NCBI GenBank assembly: GCA_021324075.1
Contig: JAJPJW010000098.1
Location: 1 to 32,833 of the forward strand
Source: Pseudomonadota bacterium
GTDB taxonomy: Bacteria; Oederibacteriota; Muellerivitia; Muellerivitales; Muellerivitaceae
Direction of reading: 5' to 3'
DNA length: 32,833 nt
In this document: piece after piece, positions 7,642 to 15,639 of the stretch
How the letters are laid out: each line of letters opens with the position of its first letter
How positions within the stretch are numbered: the first letter of the stretch is position 1
Made by a program: the position numbers and the translations under genes
Notes under the pieces: model-generated
What the model saw: the letters and a program-made list of their open reading frames with translations, nothing else
Databases searched by the model: none
What the model was told of the DNA's origin: nothing

Positions 7642-8507
7642 TAATCCCCGCCAGCCTCAAGTTGTTTTTGGGATTGGGTTCGGCCGGCTTCTCCGTTGGA
7701 TTTCTCACTTGGTCTTTCACTCGATGGTTATTGGAACGCCTGCCCTCTTTTGCCCCCAAAATCCCATCCATTTCCGCCGTCCGAACAGGTAAGAAACCGG
7801 ACCGCGCCCAAACTCTTTTAGCCCTTGGACTTTTACTGGGCCTAATGGTGGCGGTTTTTGCCGATTTTTCAACGGGGCTCCTGCTCATGATCGTGGTCGT
7901 TGGGATTTGGTACGGGGTCCGAAAGGGGCCCGGTCGCAAAAAGAATTTTGAAACCAAAAAACGGATGGCGAAGCTTAAGGAAGTCTTTCCCCAAACCCTG
8001 GGCATGGCGGTCCAGGCCCTTAAAACCGGGCAAACCATCCCTCAAGTATTGGAATACCTGTCCCGGGAATGCCCACCACCCTTGACGGAGGAACTGTCGC
8101 AGGTTTGCGGCGAGATGGATTTGGGCAATTCCGCCGAACTGGCCCTTTCGAAAATGGACGAACGGTTTCCCGACTTCGCCGAATTCCATCAGTTCTTGGA
8201 ATCCTATAAAATTTCGAGGCAAACGGGCGCCAATTTAACCCATTTGTTGGAAGTGCTTTTGGAGGGGATGGAGGAAAAAAACCGCCTTTTACGGAAAATG
8301 GAGGCGATGACGGCCCAAGCCAAGCTCTCCGGAACGCTCATGGGCCTACTGCCATTCCTTTTGGCTTTTGTCTTTTTCGTAATGGACCCGGAGCTGATGA
8401 CACCCTTGTTCACGACCCAAATCGGTTTAGCCATTCTTCTTTTGGCCCTGGTTCTGGAAGCCATCGGCTTTTTCTGGATCCGCCAGTTGCTCCAACTGGA
8501 GGTTTGA
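7638..8507 (+). CDS. TadB-like type II/IV secretion membrane protein (T2SSF domain)
   Basis: Polytopic inner-membrane protein of 289 aa belonging to the GspF/TadB family, which forms the platform of Tad pili and type II-like secretion machines. There are two N-terminal hydrophobic segments (about 8-26 and 58-92). A cytoplasmic T2SSF helical domain follows (about 112-230, starting LKEVFPQTLGMAVQALKTG and including FHQFLESYKISRQTGANLTHLLE), then two C-terminal membrane helices (about 236-255 and 262-283). The start is a GTG overlapping the upstream stop by 4 bases. A paralogue, the TadC-like gene, follows after one base. No TadA/CpaF ATPase, pilin or secretin is visible in the window, so it must work with partners elsewhere or in a reduced system. 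Confidence 0.85.
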   Translation: MIIPASLKLFLGLGSAGFSVGFLTWSFTRWLLERLPSFAPKIPSISAVRTGKKPDRAQTLLALGLLLGLMVAVFADFSTGLLLMIVVVGIWYGVRKGPGRKKNFETKKRMAKLKEVFPQTLGMAVQALKTGQTIPQVLEYLSRECPPPLTEELSQVCGEMDLGNSAELALSKMDERFPDFAEFHQFLESYKISRQTGANLTHLLEVLLEGMEEKNRLLRKMEAMTAQAKLSGTLMGLLPFLLAFVFFVMDPELMTPLFTTQIGLAILLLALVLEAIGFFWIRQLLQLEV

Positions 8508-8508
8508 A

Positions 8509-9378
8509 ATGGCCTACGCCTTCCTTGCAGTTGGCTGCTGCCTGATAGGTTGGGCCGTGCGAAACCTGTCTTGGGGCCTTCTGATCCGCGTTTCGCGGCA
8601 TCAGCAAGAAGTGCGGTTGAAAAGTTTGGTGACCCTGGCCCGCAAACCCCTGCCTTTCCAAAGCTTTTTAGCCGTTGTGGAGGACAACCTCCAACGGCTG
8701 GAAAAATCCGATTGGTTGGAGAAATACCTTCGATATCTTTCCCGCCAACTCCAAAGGATGGGGCTGGAAGGGTTGAAACCGGTCCATATCCTGGGTTACC
8801 AGGTCCTCGCCGCGCTTTTCGGCACCCTTCTTTTCGGCCTTCTTGCCGGTAGTTTCTGCCTTGGGTTTTTGGCTTTCCTCGCTGGTGCCAGTTTGCCCCT
8901 TCTCTGGCTAAGGGATAGGGCCCTGCGGCGTGAACAGAGGATTTTGCGGGAACTTCCCAATGCATTGGAGGTCATTTCCCTTTGTTCGGAGGCTGGCCTC
9001 TCTTTGGAACAAGCTTTGGACCAGTACCTGAAAAACGCCAAGAAAGGCCCGCTGTTGGAGGAATTAGCGGGGATCTTGGAACAGACCCGCAGCGGTGCCA
9101 GCCGCAAGAACGCCCTGGAGACGGTCAGCCGGCGGCTCAACTTGACGGACTTCTCCCTTTTTTCAACCAGCCTTATCCAGGCCGAGAAGTTCGGCACCGG
9201 CATCGCCAAAACCCTACGCCAACTTTCCCTGACCCTGCGCGACAAGCAAACCCAAAGGGCGGAAAAGGCGGTCCAGGAAATGCCCGTCAAGTTGCTGCTA
9301 CCCCTCGTCCTTTTTATCCTGCCCGTGACCTTCCTGGTCATTTTCGGTCCAGTGGTCCTGCAGTTCCTTCAGCCGTGA
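8509..9378 (+). CDS. TadC-like type II/IV secretion membrane protein (T2SSF domain)
   Basis: Second GspF/Tad-type platform protein, 289 aa, the same length as its upstream neighbour and with the same topology: N-terminal membrane segments, a cytoplasmic T2SSF domain and C-terminal membrane helices. The T2SSF part begins LRELPNALEVISLCSEAGLS around residue 148, a typical TadC motif, and includes the later FSLFSTSLIQAEKFGTGIAKTLRQ helix. The C-terminus is the usual VKLLLPLVLFILPVTFLVIFGP membrane helix. The ATG start has a GGAGG ribosome site about 8 bases upstream. TadB and TadC normally act as a heteromeric inner-membrane complex with the TadA ATPase, which is not here. The stop overlaps the start of the DUF192 gene by 4 bases. 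Confidence 0.87.
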   Translation: MAYAFLAVGCCLIGWAVRNLSWGLLIRVSRHQQEVRLKSLVTLARKPLPFQSFLAVVEDNLQRLEKSDWLEKYLRYLSRQLQRMGLEGLKPVHILGYQVLAALFGTLLFGLLAGSFCLGFLAFLAGASLPLLWLRDRALRREQRILRELPNALEVISLCSEAGLSLEQALDQYLKNAKKGPLLEELAGILEQTRSGASRKNALETVSRRLNLTDFSLFSTSLIQAEKFGTGIAKTLRQLSLTLRDKQTQRAEKAVQEMPVKLLLPLVLFILPVTFLVIFGPVVLQFLQP

Positions 9379-9716
9379 AGAAACGGACCCTTGGGGGGAT
9401 CCTGGTTGCCCAAGGTTATTTCCTTCGCCTGCGGGGGCTCATGGCTCGAAACCGCTGGCCTTCCTCCTTCCGGGGCATCTATTTCCCCCATTGTGGCTCG
9501 GTCCACAGCTTCTTCACTTTCCTGAAACCTGATATTCTTTTCCTGGACAAAAACCATAAAATACTGAAAATCTTCCCATCAGCCGGGCCTTGGAGAATCC
9601 TCCTGGGCCCCCGTGGGAGCCGGCATTGCTTGGAATTACCGGGAGGTTCCTCGCGGCGCTACGGCCTGGAACCCGGCGGATCCATCCGTTTGAAAACAGT
9701 GACCAATCACCAATAA
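9375..9716 (+). CDS. DUF192 family protein
   Basis: Small protein of 113 aa matching the DUF192 family (PF02643). Visible family features in order are [10 protein letters not shown], the central [11 protein letters not shown] segment (usually C-x-S-I-H-T/M-F-F-M), [18 protein letters not shown] and the C-terminal [18 protein letters not shown]. The molecular function of DUF192 is not established; members often lie next to Tad or type IV pilus genes, as here. The start is a GTG (9375) overlapping the TadC stop as GTGA, which argues for coupled expression. No signal peptide is seen, unlike many exported DUF192 proteins, so it is probably cytoplasmic. It is slightly shorter than usual. The glyA ribosome site overlaps its stop codon. 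Confidence 0.8.
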   Translation: MKKRTLGGILVAQGYFLRLRGLMARNRWPSSFRGIYFPHCGSVHSFFTFLKPDILFLDKNHKILKIFPSAGPWRILLGPRGSRHCLELPGGSSRRYGLEPGGSIRLKTVTNHQ

Positions 9717-9727
9717 GGAGAACCAAA

Positions 9728-11038
9728 ATGATGGAGTTTTTGAAAAAATCCGACCCGCAGGTCTGGGAAGCCAATAAAAATGAATTGAGGCGCCAGAATG
9801 AAAAACTGGAGCTTATCGCCTCGGAAAACTTCACCAGCCTCTCCGTCATGGCCGCCCAGGGCGGGGTCATGACCAACAAATACGCCGAAGGCTATCCCGG
9901 CAACCGTTATTACGGCGGGTGCGAATACGTGGATGTGGTGGAAAACCTGGCCCGGGAGCGGGCCAGCAAAATCTTTTCGAACGCCGAATACGTGAACGTC
10001 CAACCCCATTCGGGCAGCCAGGCCAACATGGCGGTTTATTTCACTTTCGTGAGGCCCGGCGACCCGATCCTGGGTCTGGATTTGACCCATGGCGGCCACT
10101 TGACCCATGGCGCAAAGGTGAATTTTTCCGGGCAAATGTACAACTTCTTCGCTTACCAGACGCGCAAGGAAGACGGGCGGGTGGATCTTAACCAGGCGAG
10201 AGACCTGGCCTTGAAGCACAAGCCTAAAATGATCAGCATCGGCGCTTCGGCCTATTCCCGCGATTGGGATTACGCCGCATTCCGCAAGATTGCCGACGAG
10301 GTGGGGGCCTTCCTTTGGGCCGACATCGCCCACACGGCAGGGTTGATCGCGGCCGGGGAACTCAATGACCCGATGGCGCATTGCCACGTCGTGACGACCA
10401 CCACCCATAAAACCTTAAGGGGCCCGCGGGGCGGTATGATCCTCATGGGGAAGGACTTCGATAATCCCTTCGGCATCACGGCCCCTAAAAGCGGGCGCAC
10501 AAAAAAAATGAGCGAGCTTCTGGACAGCCAGATCATTCCCGGCATCCAGGGCGGCCCCTTGATGCACGTGGTGGGGGCCAAGGCGGTGGCTTTTAAGGAA
10601 GTCCTCGAGCCATCGTTTAAAACCTATGCCAAGCAGGTCCGGGCCAATGCGAAGGCGTTATGCGAAGCCTTGATCGGCTTTGGTTTCCAGGTGATTTCGG
10701 GCGGCACGGACAACCACTTGATGTTGATCGATTTGAGGAACAAGAAAATCAATGGGAAACAAGCCCAGTTGGCGCTGGATGAAGCCAATATGACCGCCAA
10801 TAAGAATCCTGTTCCTTATGACACCGAATCGCCGCTTTTGACCAGCGGTTTGCGGCTGGGTTCGCCAGCCTTGACCACCCGGGGGTTCAAGGAAGGGGAT
10901 TTCAAACAAGTGGCCAAATGGATCAGCGACGTGGTTTCGGCTCCCGAGGATGAAGGAGTCCGCAAAAGGGTTAAGGGGGAAATTGCCGAGCTTACGAAAA
11001 AATTCCCGCTCTATCCGGAACTGTTAAAGGAAATCTAG
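9728..11038 (+). CDS. glyA: Serine hydroxymethyltransferase
   Basis: PLP-dependent enzyme of 436 aa interconverting serine and glycine with transfer of a one-carbon unit to tetrahydrofolate. Signature segments are LIASENFTS (29-37), [20 protein letters not shown] (50-69), [10 protein letters not shown] (91-100), [18 protein letters not shown] (118-135) and [16 protein letters not shown] (221-236), with the PLP lysine at K228. The start was set at the ATG at 9728, 7 bases after an AAGGAG site at 9715-9720, which fits the family's N-terminus; the longer frame back to 9590 overlaps DUF192 and has no family similarity. It is the last gene of the long plus-strand run and is followed by a terminator. 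Confidence 0.97.
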   Translation: MMEFLKKSDPQVWEANKNELRRQNEKLELIASENFTSLSVMAAQGGVMTNKYAEGYPGNRYYGGCEYVDVVENLARERASKIFSNAEYVNVQPHSGSQANMAVYFTFVRPGDPILGLDLTHGGHLTHGAKVNFSGQMYNFFAYQTRKEDGRVDLNQARDLALKHKPKMISIGASAYSRDWDYAAFRKIADEVGAFLWADIAHTAGLIAAGELNDPMAHCHVVTTTTHKTLRGPRGGMILMGKDFDNPFGITAPKSGRTKKMSELLDSQIIPGIQGGPLMHVVGAKAVAFKEVLEPSFKTYAKQVRANAKALCEALIGFGFQVISGGTDNHLMLIDLRNKKINGKQAQLALDEANMTANKNPVPYDTESPLLTSGLRLGSPALTTRGFKEGDFKQVAKWISDVVSAPEDEGVRKRVKGEIAELTKKFPLYPELLKEI

Positions 11039-11065
11039 GAAAACGGGCTCGTCAGGAAGGCAAAA

Positions 11066-11100
11066 GCCGTTCCCGCTTTGGCGGGGCGGCTTTTTATTTT
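11066..11100. terminator. Bidirectional rho-independent terminator between glyA and the TolB-like genes
   Basis: The stem GCCG-TT-CCCGC, loop TTTG and return GCGGG-G-CGGC (11066-11090) is followed by a T-rich run at 11091-11100 on the plus strand. On the minus strand the same hairpin is followed by TTTTG. It lies between the convergent ends of glyA (11038) and the minus-strand gene ending at 11094, whose stop codon lies inside the T run. Confidence 0.88.
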
Positions 11101-12134
11101 CCAACAGGTGTGGGCAGGCCGGAGGGTTTGGAAACCGCGGGGGTCATCATTGTAGCGGATTGGGCCGGGACATCGCTTAAGATGCGGGCCGGGGCCCAGG
11201 AGGGGGAAGCGACGTTATCCGAGGACAAGACCTTTAAATCGGTGCCGTTGACGTTCGCCAAGTTGAGGCTCAAGCCCACGTCCTCGCCGGTACCGTAAGT
11301 GCAGTACAGGAGTTTGTGGTCGTTTTGCGCGAAGCGCGGGCAAAGGCTGCGGCTATTGCTGGTGATGTTCAAGGGACCCGTTCCATCGGGCCCGACCGTA
11401 TAAATCTGGGTTTCATTTTGCCTATAAAGGTTGAAAAGGATCTTCCGGCCGTCCGCTGAAAAGCTGGGGGACCCGACGTTCCAATCGGTGTAATTGGTCA
11501 GCTTTTTGAGGGCCCTGTCCGAGAGGTTCAGGCTCCAAAGATTGAAGGCCGTGTCATCCCCCATGGAAATGAAAACCACCGACTTCCCATCCGGGGAATA
11601 GCAAGGGCAAAGGGCCTTGTGTTCCGACAGCAAGGTCTCGGGGTTGAAACCGTCCGAATCCATCGCCCAGATGTCGCCCTCGAGGCTGTAGATGATCCTC
11701 TTTCCGTCCGTGCTCCAGGCGGGTGAATTGTTGACGAGAAGGTTTTGGTCGCCGGAACCGGCCGTATTGCCTTCGTCGAAAGTCAGCTGCACACGGTTGG
11801 AACCGTCCAAGTTGATCTTCCAAAGATTGTAAACCTCGCCTTCGGCGTTGGACCAGTAAGCCACCTGGTCGCCCTTGGGGGAGCAGGCAGGGAACCATTC
11901 GGTGCTTTTTCCACTGGTCAAGGGGGTGGTTTGGGAGGAATCCAGGTCCAAACGGACCAAATGCCCCCGCTGGACGTAAACAACGCTGCCGGGGGGAACC
12001 ACAGCGGTGGGGGTGGGGGGCGGAAGGGGAGCTTCCACTTTTTTAGGTTTGCAGCCCAAAGTCCCCAGTGAGGCGAGGAGGCATAGGGCCAAAGCGCAGA
12101 CCGCCAGTCGCCGCAACAAAGGATTTTGTTTCAT
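11094..12134 (-). CDS. TolB-like beta-propeller lipoprotein (downstream copy)
   Basis: Secreted protein of 346 aa with an N-terminal lipoprotein-type signal (basic start, hydrophobic core, candidate lipid Cys at residue 28 in GTLGC) and a short Pro-rich linker. A WD40/PD40 beta-propeller like the C-terminal domain of TolB follows. Repeats are readable from their WFPACSPKGDQVAYWS, PAWSTDGKRIIYS, PCYSPDGKSVVFIS, PSFSADGRKILFN and PRFAQNDHKLLYC cores, each followed by a strand naming the variable (NLWKINLDGSN, DIWAMDSDG). It lacks the N-terminal TolB domain, so it is not a true TolB. It lies 7 bases behind a longer paralogue, so the two probably form one transcript and may assemble together at the envelope. 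Function and partner are unknown. Confidence 0.82.
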   Translation of the reverse strand: MKQNPLLRRLAVCALALCLLASLGTLGCKPKKVEAPLPPPTPTAVVPPGSVVYVQRGHLVRLDLDSSQTTPLTSGKSTEWFPACSPKGDQVAYWSNAEGEVYNLWKINLDGSNRVQLTFDEGNTAGSGDQNLLVNNSPAWSTDGKRIIYSLEGDIWAMDSDGFNPETLLSEHKALCPCYSPDGKSVVFISMGDDTAFNLWSLNLSDRALKKLTNYTDWNVGSPSFSADGRKILFNLYRQNETQIYTVGPDGTGPLNITSNSRSLCPRFAQNDHKLLYCTYGTGEDVGLSLNLANVNGTDLKVLSSDNVASPSWAPARILSDVPAQSATMMTPAVSKPSGLPTPVGK

Positions 12135-12141
12135 AACACGC

Positions 12142-13461
12142 TCACTTTTTGGACCAATTGGGCGATTGGACGCCGATCAAGGCCACCCGGTGCTTGTTGG
12201 TCCCAGTGGCATCCATGATCCAGAGATCGCCCGATTGGACATAGGCGATTTTAGACCCGTCGGGGGACCAGGTAGCGTCTTCGACTCCGGGATCGGTTAA
12301 AAACTTAAGGACCCCGGTGTCAGGAGAACCTTTGGAGGCGGTGGCCATCAATGCCACGCGGTAATCCGGGTCGGCGGCATATTGCTTGGCCAAGAGCATC
12401 AGATTTCCAGCCGATTCGGAAGGGGAATAGGCCACCAAGGGCCCCAATTCGGGGCAAGGATTGGTCAGGACCAATTTGGGCTGGGAATTCTGGGAAGATG
12501 CCGTGAAAAGGGTTTTCGACCCGACCAAATAGGCCACATCCCTCGCGTCCGAGGTCCAAGAAATATCCGTGAAGGGCTCCGATCCGGAGGCAAGTTTTAG
12601 GGAATCCTTCAAACGCGGATTTACCAATAAGAGCGATGTGTAGTTCACGCCCTGGTGCACGATGAAAGCCACAAACTTGTTGTCGCGGTGCGGGGCCCAT
12701 TCCAAGGCGGAGACAATGTTGTTGGGATCGTCGGTGTAAAGGGTCTGCAATTCGTGGTTTTCAACATTGACCTTCCAAACTTGGTTTTGGTAACAAAAGG
12801 CGATCTCGTCGCTCTTAGGGGACCAGGAAAAAGGCGGCTTGAGGTGGGAATAAGTCGGCAGGGCCATATCGTTCAAGAAAGTGAGCTGTTGGAGGTTGGA
12901 ACCGTCCTTGGCAACGACAAAAAGGTTCATTTTTCCTTCCTTCATATCCGAAAGGAAGGCAAGAAGCTTCCCGCTGGGCGACCAGAGGGGGAACCAACTG
13001 CTGGTTCCCAAGGGCGTTAGACGGACCCGGTCCGTCCCATCCGTGTTCATGGTCCAAAGGTCGGGCTTCCCTTGTTCCAAGGTGGTATAGGCGATTTTTT
13101 CCATTTCCTGCGGTGTAGCAGTGGCCGTGGGGGTTCCGGTGGCCGTGGGTTTGGCTTTTGTAATGTTCATTTCGACTGGAACTTCATTGTTGCCTTGTTG
13201 TTTGGGCGTGGGTTTAGCCCCTACGGGAGGGGCCAAAGCCTTGGAAAGGCTCACCGGGGCCGAAACGGCGGCGGAAACTGGCGCGGAAGACGCGGAAATA
13301 GGGTTTGAGGGAGCGGCGGAAGGGGGGGGCGTCACGGGCTTAAAAAAAGGAAGGGAACGCTTGCCGCAACCGGGAATGTTAACGTCGCAACCGGAGGAAA
13401 TTAGAAGCAGGAGCAACAGCATCGCGGAGAAGATGGATAGGCTTTTTAAGGTTTCGCGCAA
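12142..13461 (-). CDS. TolB-like beta-propeller lipoprotein (upstream copy)
   Basis: Secreted protein of 439 aa. A signal sequence ends in ISSGC (candidate lipid Cys at residue 25). It is followed by about 100 residues rich in Pro, Ala, Ser and Thr, which probably span from the membrane, and then a PD40/TolB-type propeller from about residue 115. Readable blades include IAYTTLEQGKPDLWTMNTDG, WFPLWSPSGKLLAFLSD, PFSWSPKSDEIAFC, DISWTSDARDVAYL and DATWSPDGSKIAYVQSGD. The start is a TTG at 13461 preceded by GGGGAA on the minus strand; no ATG fits. It has its own promoter in the preceding gap. It is a paralogue of the next gene, but with a longer linker and more divergent blades. Role unknown. Confidence 0.8.
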   Translation of the reverse strand: MRETLKSLSIFSAMLLLLLLISSGCDVNIPGCGKRSLPFFKPVTPPPSAAPSNPISASSAPVSAAVSAPVSLSKALAPPVGAKPTPKQQGNNEVPVEMNITKAKPTATGTPTATATPQEMEKIAYTTLEQGKPDLWTMNTDGTDRVRLTPLGTSSWFPLWSPSGKLLAFLSDMKEGKMNLFVVAKDGSNLQQLTFLNDMALPTYSHLKPPFSWSPKSDEIAFCYQNQVWKVNVENHELQTLYTDDPNNIVSALEWAPHRDNKFVAFIVHQGVNYTSLLLVNPRLKDSLKLASGSEPFTDISWTSDARDVAYLVGSKTLFTASSQNSQPKLVLTNPCPELGPLVAYSPSESAGNLMLLAKQYAADPDYRVALMATASKGSPDTGVLKFLTDPGVEDATWSPDGSKIAYVQSGDLWIMDATGTNKHRVALIGVQSPNWSKK

Positions 13462-13533
13462 TCGGGTTCCCCGGAATGAATAATCAGGAATTGGTTGTCT
13501 ATTGCCCTAATCGGCCAGCTCGCAATTGTTGGC

Positions 13534-13562
13534 AGTTTATGGGTTTCACCCTTAAAAGTCAA
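13534..13562 (-). promoter_or_regulatory. Sigma70-type promoter for the TolB-like pair
   Basis: On the minus strand a -35 element TTGACT (13562-13557) is separated by 17 bases from a -10 element TAAACT (13539-13534). Transcription would start near 13527, giving a leader of about 65 bases before the TTG start at 13461. This is one of the two best promoter matches in the window. Confidence 0.6.
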
Positions 13563-13576
13563 CAAATTCAACGTTT

Positions 13577-14446
13577 TTAGAAGGGTTTGGGATGAACCAT
13601 GCTTTCCAAAATCAAAAGGCAGCCCTCCGAATCCGGTTTGAGCCGGACGGCCACATCCGGGCAACCGGGAAAAGGTTTTGGGACGACCCTTTCTTCCGGA
13701 TTTTCAAAAGCCTGGATCAAGCCGGGATCGGGAGCCAGATCCAAAAGATGGCTGTCTTGAAGCTCTTCAACTTTTCGGCGCAGGATGATAGCCGCTTGGG
13801 GTGACACCTGCCGGATGACGTAGTTCTTGTCCACGAAAAGACAGGCCTCATTTTTCCCCAAGGAGATTCCTGCCGGCTTTGAAACGGGCTTGGCTGCCGC
13901 CGAAGTTGACGGGACGGAAGCCTTTTCTGGAGAGGAGGCCGGTCCAGCCCTGGCCGGTATGATGGAAGCCCGGTTCGAAAACAGGCCTAACCCGCAACCG
14001 CTCACAAAAGAAACCAGGAAGAAGATAGATCCCCAAAGAACAGGTCCGGGGCGGTAATGGAAAAGGACCGTGAACTCGAAGGGGGCGGGAGTGCCTTTCA
14101 CGGAAGTTTCGTGATAAGTCCAATCCGAAGGGAAAAGGTAGGCCACCCCCTCCGGTGTGGAGGAAGGAAGATAATTCACATTGCCGCCTTGGACGATGCT
14201 CTTGGAATGGGCGGTCACTTGAAAGGCGCGGACCGATTCCAGCTTTTCCAGGTTCTTGGACAAGTCGATGACGGCCATGTCGTCCTTCAATTCCTGGGCA
14301 TAGGCCAAATGAACCCAGGCGAGCCTCCCCAAATCCGCCGTATGGGACGCATCCTGTTGATAGGCGATTCCAAAGCCCGCGAGAAAAGCCAAAAGCGCCG
14401 GACCTAAGGAGAAAAAGAGGATAGGGAACAAAGGAGACGATTTCAC
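13577..14446 (-). CDS. Membrane protein with periplasmic sensor-like domain and C-terminal PAS-like domain
   Basis: A 289-aa protein with one membrane helix near the N-terminus and an extracytoplasmic domain of about 110 residues. The extracytoplasmic part has helix-then-strand order as in single Cache sensors, with AYAQELKDDMAVIDLSKNLEKLESVRAF followed by strands. A second membrane helix (GSIFFLVSFVSGCGLGLF) and a Pro/Ala/Ser-rich linker lead to a cytoplasmic PAS-like domain (NEACLFVDKNYVIRQVSP, AAIILRRKVEELQDSHLLDL). No kinase, GGDEF, methyl-accepting or DNA-binding output domain follows, so it would have to signal by contact. The start was chosen at the GTG at 14446 because AAGGGAAG lies just upstream; an ATG at 14494 in the same frame has a weak ribosome site. 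The assignment rests on domain shape, not on a recognised family. Confidence 0.6.
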   Translation of the reverse strand: MKSSPLFPILFFSLGPALLAFLAGFGIAYQQDASHTADLGRLAWVHLAYAQELKDDMAVIDLSKNLEKLESVRAFQVTAHSKSIVQGGNVNYLPSSTPEGVAYLFPSDWTYHETSVKGTPAPFEFTVLFHYRPGPVLWGSIFFLVSFVSGCGLGLFSNRASIIPARAGPASSPEKASVPSTSAAAKPVSKPAGISLGKNEACLFVDKNYVIRQVSPQAAIILRRKVEELQDSHLLDLAPDPGLIQAFENPEERVVPKPFPGCPDVAVRLKPDSEGCLLILESMVHPKPF

Positions 14447-14475
14447 AAACTTCCCTTGAAAAACACGAATTGTAA

Positions 14476-14481
14476 TATAAT
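14476..14481 (+). promoter_or_regulatory. Candidate -10 element for pheA
   Basis: A perfect TATAAT lies 45 bases before the pheA GTG. A TTGAAA at 14456-14461 is only 14 bases upstream, which is short for a -35 element, so the promoter is tentative. Confidence 0.4.
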
Positions 14482-14495
14482 TCCGCCAGCCCATT

Positions 14496-14524
14496 ATTTT
14501 ATTCCGTTTTCAGCGGATTTCGAA
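14496..14524 (-). promoter_or_regulatory. Candidate promoter for the PAS-like membrane protein
   Basis: On the minus strand TTCGAA (14524-14519) is 17 bases from TAAAAT (14501-14496). Transcription from about 14489 would leave a leader of roughly 43 bases to the GTG at 14446, which agrees with that start. The -35 match is weak. Confidence 0.3.
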
Positions 14525-14525
14525 C

Positions 14526-15608
14526 GTGAAAAAAATCGAAAATAACCTCAAAAAAATTCGGAACGCCATCGACCTCATTGACACCCAGTTGGTCCGGCTG
14601 TTCAACGAAAGGGCCAGGAATGTCCTGAAGGTCAAGGCCGTCAAGGCGAAGGATGACCTGCATTTTTATGCCCCGCACCGGGAGATGGAAGTCTACCGGC
14701 GGGTGACCCGGTTGAATAAGGGGCCTTTTTCCTCCGAAGCCCTCAAGGCCATTTTCAGCGAGATCATGTCGGCCTCCTTGGCCCTGGAATCCCGGCTCAA
14801 AATCGCTTATTTCGGGCAGGTGGGCACGAACACCCATATCGCCGCCCTTCAGAAATTCGGAAGTTCCTCCCTCTACACGCCCGGGTTTACTTTGAAGGAT
14901 GTTTTTTTGGAGGTAGAGAGGGGAAGGGCCCATTACGGCGTGGTGCCGATCGAGAATTCGACCGAAGGCACCATCAACCACACCTTGGATTTGTTCGTGG
15001 AGTCGGATCTCAAGATCTGTTCCGAAATCTATACACCCATCACCTATACCCTGATGTCCAAGAGCGGCGACGCCTCCAAGGTCAAACGCGTTTACAGCCA
15101 TCCCCAGGCCTTGGGCCAGTGCCGCGTCTGGCTGGAAGCCAACCTGCCCGGAATCAAGATTGTTGAAAGCGCCAATACGGCCAAGGCCGCCCAAACAGCG
15201 GCTTCCGAACCTGCCGCCGCCGCTATCGCGCCGGACATGGCCGCAAAGCTTTATTCCCTGAAGCCGATCGCCAAACGCATCGAGGATATGCAGGACAACT
15301 ACACCCGGTTCCTGGTCATCGGCCGTACCAACGCTGAGAAATCCGGCAATGACAAGACTTCCGCCATGGTTTCTATCAAGGATAAGGTGGGCGCCCTTTT
15401 CGCGCTTCTTCATCCTTTCGAGAAAAGGGGACTCAACCTGACCAGTATCGAATCCAGGCCTTCCCGGAAGAAGGCATGGGATTATTACTTCTTCATCGAC
15501 TTCCTCGGCCATGTCAGCGACCCCAAGGTCCAAGAAGCCCTCAAGGAAATCGAAAAAGCGGCCCTGACTGTCAAAGTCCTGGGTTCCTACCCGCGCAGCG
15601 AGAGCTGA
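14526..15608 (+). CDS. pheA: Bifunctional chorismate mutase / prephenate dehydratase (P-protein)
   Basis: Two-step enzyme of phenylalanine synthesis, 360 aa: chorismate to prephenate, then to phenylpyruvate. Residues 1-88 form an AroQ-type chorismate mutase (IRNAIDLIDTQLVRLFNERA; E53 region HREMEVYRRV). Residues about 92-266 form the prephenate dehydratase domain (IAYFGQVGTNTHIAA, VVPIENSTEGTINHTLDLF, SHPQALGQCR, and the catalytic TRF at 260-262). Residues about 280-355 form the regulatory ACT domain, with ESRP at 309-312 suggesting allosteric phenylalanine binding. The GTG start at 14526 has no strong ribosome site. It is the first gene of the aromatic cluster; the next gene starts 31 bases later. 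The AroQ-PDT-ACT order is the usual P-protein architecture. Confidence 0.96.
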   Translation: MKKIENNLKKIRNAIDLIDTQLVRLFNERARNVLKVKAVKAKDDLHFYAPHREMEVYRRVTRLNKGPFSSEALKAIFSEIMSASLALESRLKIAYFGQVGTNTHIAALQKFGSSSLYTPGFTLKDVFLEVERGRAHYGVVPIENSTEGTINHTLDLFVESDLKICSEIYTPITYTLMSKSGDASKVKRVYSHPQALGQCRVWLEANLPGIKIVESANTAKAAQTAASEPAAAAIAPDMAAKLYSLKPIAKRIEDMQDNYTRFLVIGRTNAEKSGNDKTSAMVSIKDKVGALFALLHPFEKRGLNLTSIESRPSRKKAWDYYFFIDFLGHVSDPKVQEALKEIEKAALTVKVLGSYPRSES

Positions 15609-15639
15609 GAGCAAATCCACCGTCATCCGAGGCAAAACA

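Noticed and set aside
9590-9727. 46-codon upstream extension of glyA
   Set aside because: It overlaps the DUF192 gene, lacks similarity to the enzyme family, and a strong AAGGAG precedes the ATG at 9728.
14499-15635. 378-codon minus-strand open frame opposite pheA
   Set aside because: It exactly shadows the three-domain PheA and shows no motif of its own.
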